Shown: positions 12,191 through 12,980 of the stretch, piece after piece
Layout of the letters: every line of letters starts with the position of its first letter
Numbering within the stretch: position 1 is the first letter of the stretch
Origin: an uncultured Clostridium sp.
GTDB lineage: Bacteria > Bacillota > Clostridia > TANB77 > CAG-508
DNA length: 12,980 bases
Direction: 5' to 3'
Assembly (NCBI GenBank): GCA_946497905.1
Contig: CAMMMI010000048.1
Span: 1-12,980 of the forward strand
Program-made: the position numbers and the translations under genes
The notes under the pieces: generated by a model
What the model was told of the DNA's origin: nothing
The model's input: the letters and a program-made list of their open reading frames with translations, nothing else
The model's database searches: none

Positions 12191-12610
12191 TTATTCTTGG
12201 ATATTATTATTGGTATCTCCTTCTGTTGCGTTTGCATTATTATCTTCTGAGTTTGTGTCTTCTGCATTATTAGTATCTTCTTCAGAATTATCTGTACTAT
12301 TACTATCTTCTGTAGAATTATCTTCTTGAGCCTCTGTTTCCTCAGAAGTATCGTTACTATCTTCTTGAGTAGTTCCTATTACTTCTTTTATTTTATCTAC
12401 TCCATTTTTATTTATTGTTTCAAATGTTAAATCTAGTACAAAAACTATTAATGCTGTAATTAACACAATTGTAATTACTGCTGTTGTATTATTTACTAAT
12501 TGTTTAGGTGTTGGCCAAATTACTTTTTTTAATTCAGCTTTAAAACCTTTAAAAAAACTTTTCTTATTTTTATTTTCTTTATTATTTGCTTTTGCTTCTT
12601 TTTTAGCCAT
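12191..12610 (-). CDS. secE: Preprotein translocase subunit SecE with a long acidic C-terminal tail
   Basis: SecE is the clamp subunit of the SecYEG channel. The conserved core is complete: a basic cytoplasmic N-terminus, the amphipathic helix with ELKKVIWPTPKQL (26-38) and one membrane helix (about 44-64). Single-helix SecE proteins are usually about 60 to 80 residues, and this one has 139. Residues 81-139 are a low-complexity tail of Asp, Glu, Asn, Ser and Thr with 21 acidic and no basic residues. By SecE topology the tail should lie outside the membrane. The start at 12610 has AAGGAGG seven bases upstream. The position between rpmG and nusG is canonical. Confidence 0.95.
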   Translation of the reverse strand: MAKKEAKANNKENKNKKSFFKGFKAELKKVIWPTPKQLVNNTTAVITIVLITALIVFVLDLTFETINKNGVDKIKEVIGTTQEDSNDTSEETEAQEDNSTEDSNSTDNSEEDTNNAEDTNSEDNNANATEGDTNNNIQE

Positions 12611-12637
12611 TTTATATCCTCCTTAAAATAGCTTTTA

Positions 12638-12802
12638 CTATTTAGTTTCTTTATGTGTTGTACGTTTTTTACAGAATTTACAATATTTAACTAATTCTAG
12701 TCTATCTGTATTTTTTCTTTTATTTTTTGATGTTGTATAATTTCTTCTTTTACATTCTGTACACTCTAGTGTTATATTTTCTCTTGGTCCTTTTGCTGCC
12801 AT
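12638..12802 (-). CDS. rpmG: 50S ribosomal protein L33, zinc-ribbon form
   Basis: L33 is a small basic protein of the large subunit near the E-site. Translation gives a 54-aa protein beginning MAAKGPRENITLECTEC and ending YCKFCKKRTTHKETK. The two pairs C14-X2-C17 and C41-X2-C44 make this the zinc-binding (C+) type. Some bacteria also carry a Cys-free copy used under zinc shortage, and none is seen here. The start at 12802 has GGAGG nine bases upstream and the stop is TAG. It is the first gene of the rpmG-secE-nusG-rplK-rplA transcript. Confidence 0.95.
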   Translation of the reverse strand: MAAKGPRENITLECTECKRRNYTTSKNKRKNTDRLELVKYCKFCKKRTTHKETK

Positions 12803-12845
12803 TTTAATACACCTCCGAATTTTACCTTTTCTTTTTAAAACGATG

Positions 12846-12875
12846 TGAGCATATGTCCGTAATTACATATGCTCA
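12846..12875 (-). promoter_or_regulatory. 10-bp hairpin at the very 5' end of the rpmG operon transcript
   Basis: TGAGCATATG (12846-12855) and CATATGCTCA (12866-12875) are perfect inverted arms with a 10-base loop. The predicted transcription start falls at about 12871-12874, so the mRNA would begin within the outer few bases of this stem. A 5'-terminal stem can protect mRNA from end-dependent decay. The alternative, a terminator for a gene upstream of the window, is weaker because only TTTT follows after a gap. Confidence 0.5.
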
Positions 12876-12878
12876 TGT

Positions 12879-12907
12879 ATTTTATCACTTTTTTTTATTT
12901 ATGTCAA
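12879..12907 (-). promoter_or_regulatory. Strong SigA-type promoter of the rpmG-secE-nusG-rplKA operon
   Basis: On the minus strand there is consensus TTGACA (12907-12902), 17 bases, and TAAAAT (12884-12879) with TG one base before it. This is the best-matching promoter in the window, as expected for a ribosomal protein operon. Confidence 0.85.
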
Positions 12908-12980
12908 TGATTTTTGATTAATTTCCAGGATAAAGACATGAAAAAATTTTTCAAAGCCTGAAAATAATATAAAAATCAAT

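Noticed and set aside
156..12802. Absence of TGA stop codons in all 16 genes, as a hint of recoded TGA
   Set aside because: TAA dominates with a few TAG, as expected in very AT-rich genomes. Tryptophans at conserved positions use TGG and the proteins read correctly with the standard code.
12918..12966. Imperfect hairpin (CAGG/CCTG with an inner TGAAAAA/TTTTTCA) upstream of the rpmG promoter
   Set aside because: The stem is broken by unpaired bases and lacks a clear T-run on either strand. It may belong to a gene outside the window, so nothing firm can be said.

Overview
The window is very AT-rich DNA from a low-GC Gram-positive bacterium, most likely an anaerobic member of the Clostridia. 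The evidence is A/T-ending codons, strong GGAGG ribosome-binding sites, GatCAB transamidosome genes, a TagO/WecA-type wall glycan enzyme, two rubredoxin domains, and the clostridial/bacillar rpmG-secE-nusG-rplKAJL gene order. All genes are on the minus strand except rpsT and one small membrane-protein gene. This is mostly ordinary chromosomal housekeeping DNA with several non-standard details.

From the right end, reading leftward with transcription: a near-consensus promoter (12879-12907) drives rpmG (a 54-aa L33), secE, nusG, rplK and rplA. An L10-leader attenuator then precedes rplJ and rplL. Downstream of rplL, where most Firmicutes have rpoB, there is a 266-base gap holding a 25-bp perfect inverted repeat, followed by gatC-gatA-gatB with its own promoter. 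A 274-bp imperfect palindrome fills the space between gatB and the convergent small membrane-protein gene. rpsT lies beyond, with its own extended -10 promoter and a clear terminator.

Divergent from rpsT is a second minus-strand operon. It contains rpiB, a TagO/WecA-like polyprenyl-phosphate sugar-phosphotransferase with a rubredoxin domain fused to its C-terminus, and a free rubredoxin, and it closes with an intrinsic terminator. Next come a shortened DUF2207-like membrane protein and the redox chaperone gene hslO (Hsp33). The left edge is a 31-bp tandem repeat.

The most unusual item is the membrane glycosyltransferase-rubredoxin fusion followed 17 bases later by a free paralogous rubredoxin. 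It suggests a redox or iron link to cell-envelope glycan initiation, but that function is inference. Also worth a look are the palindromic mobile-like element, the structured rplL-gatC gap, a 59-residue acidic tail on SecE, and the separation of rpoB from rplL. Two genes shorter than 60 codons (free rubredoxin and rpmG) were found by reading the sequence directly.
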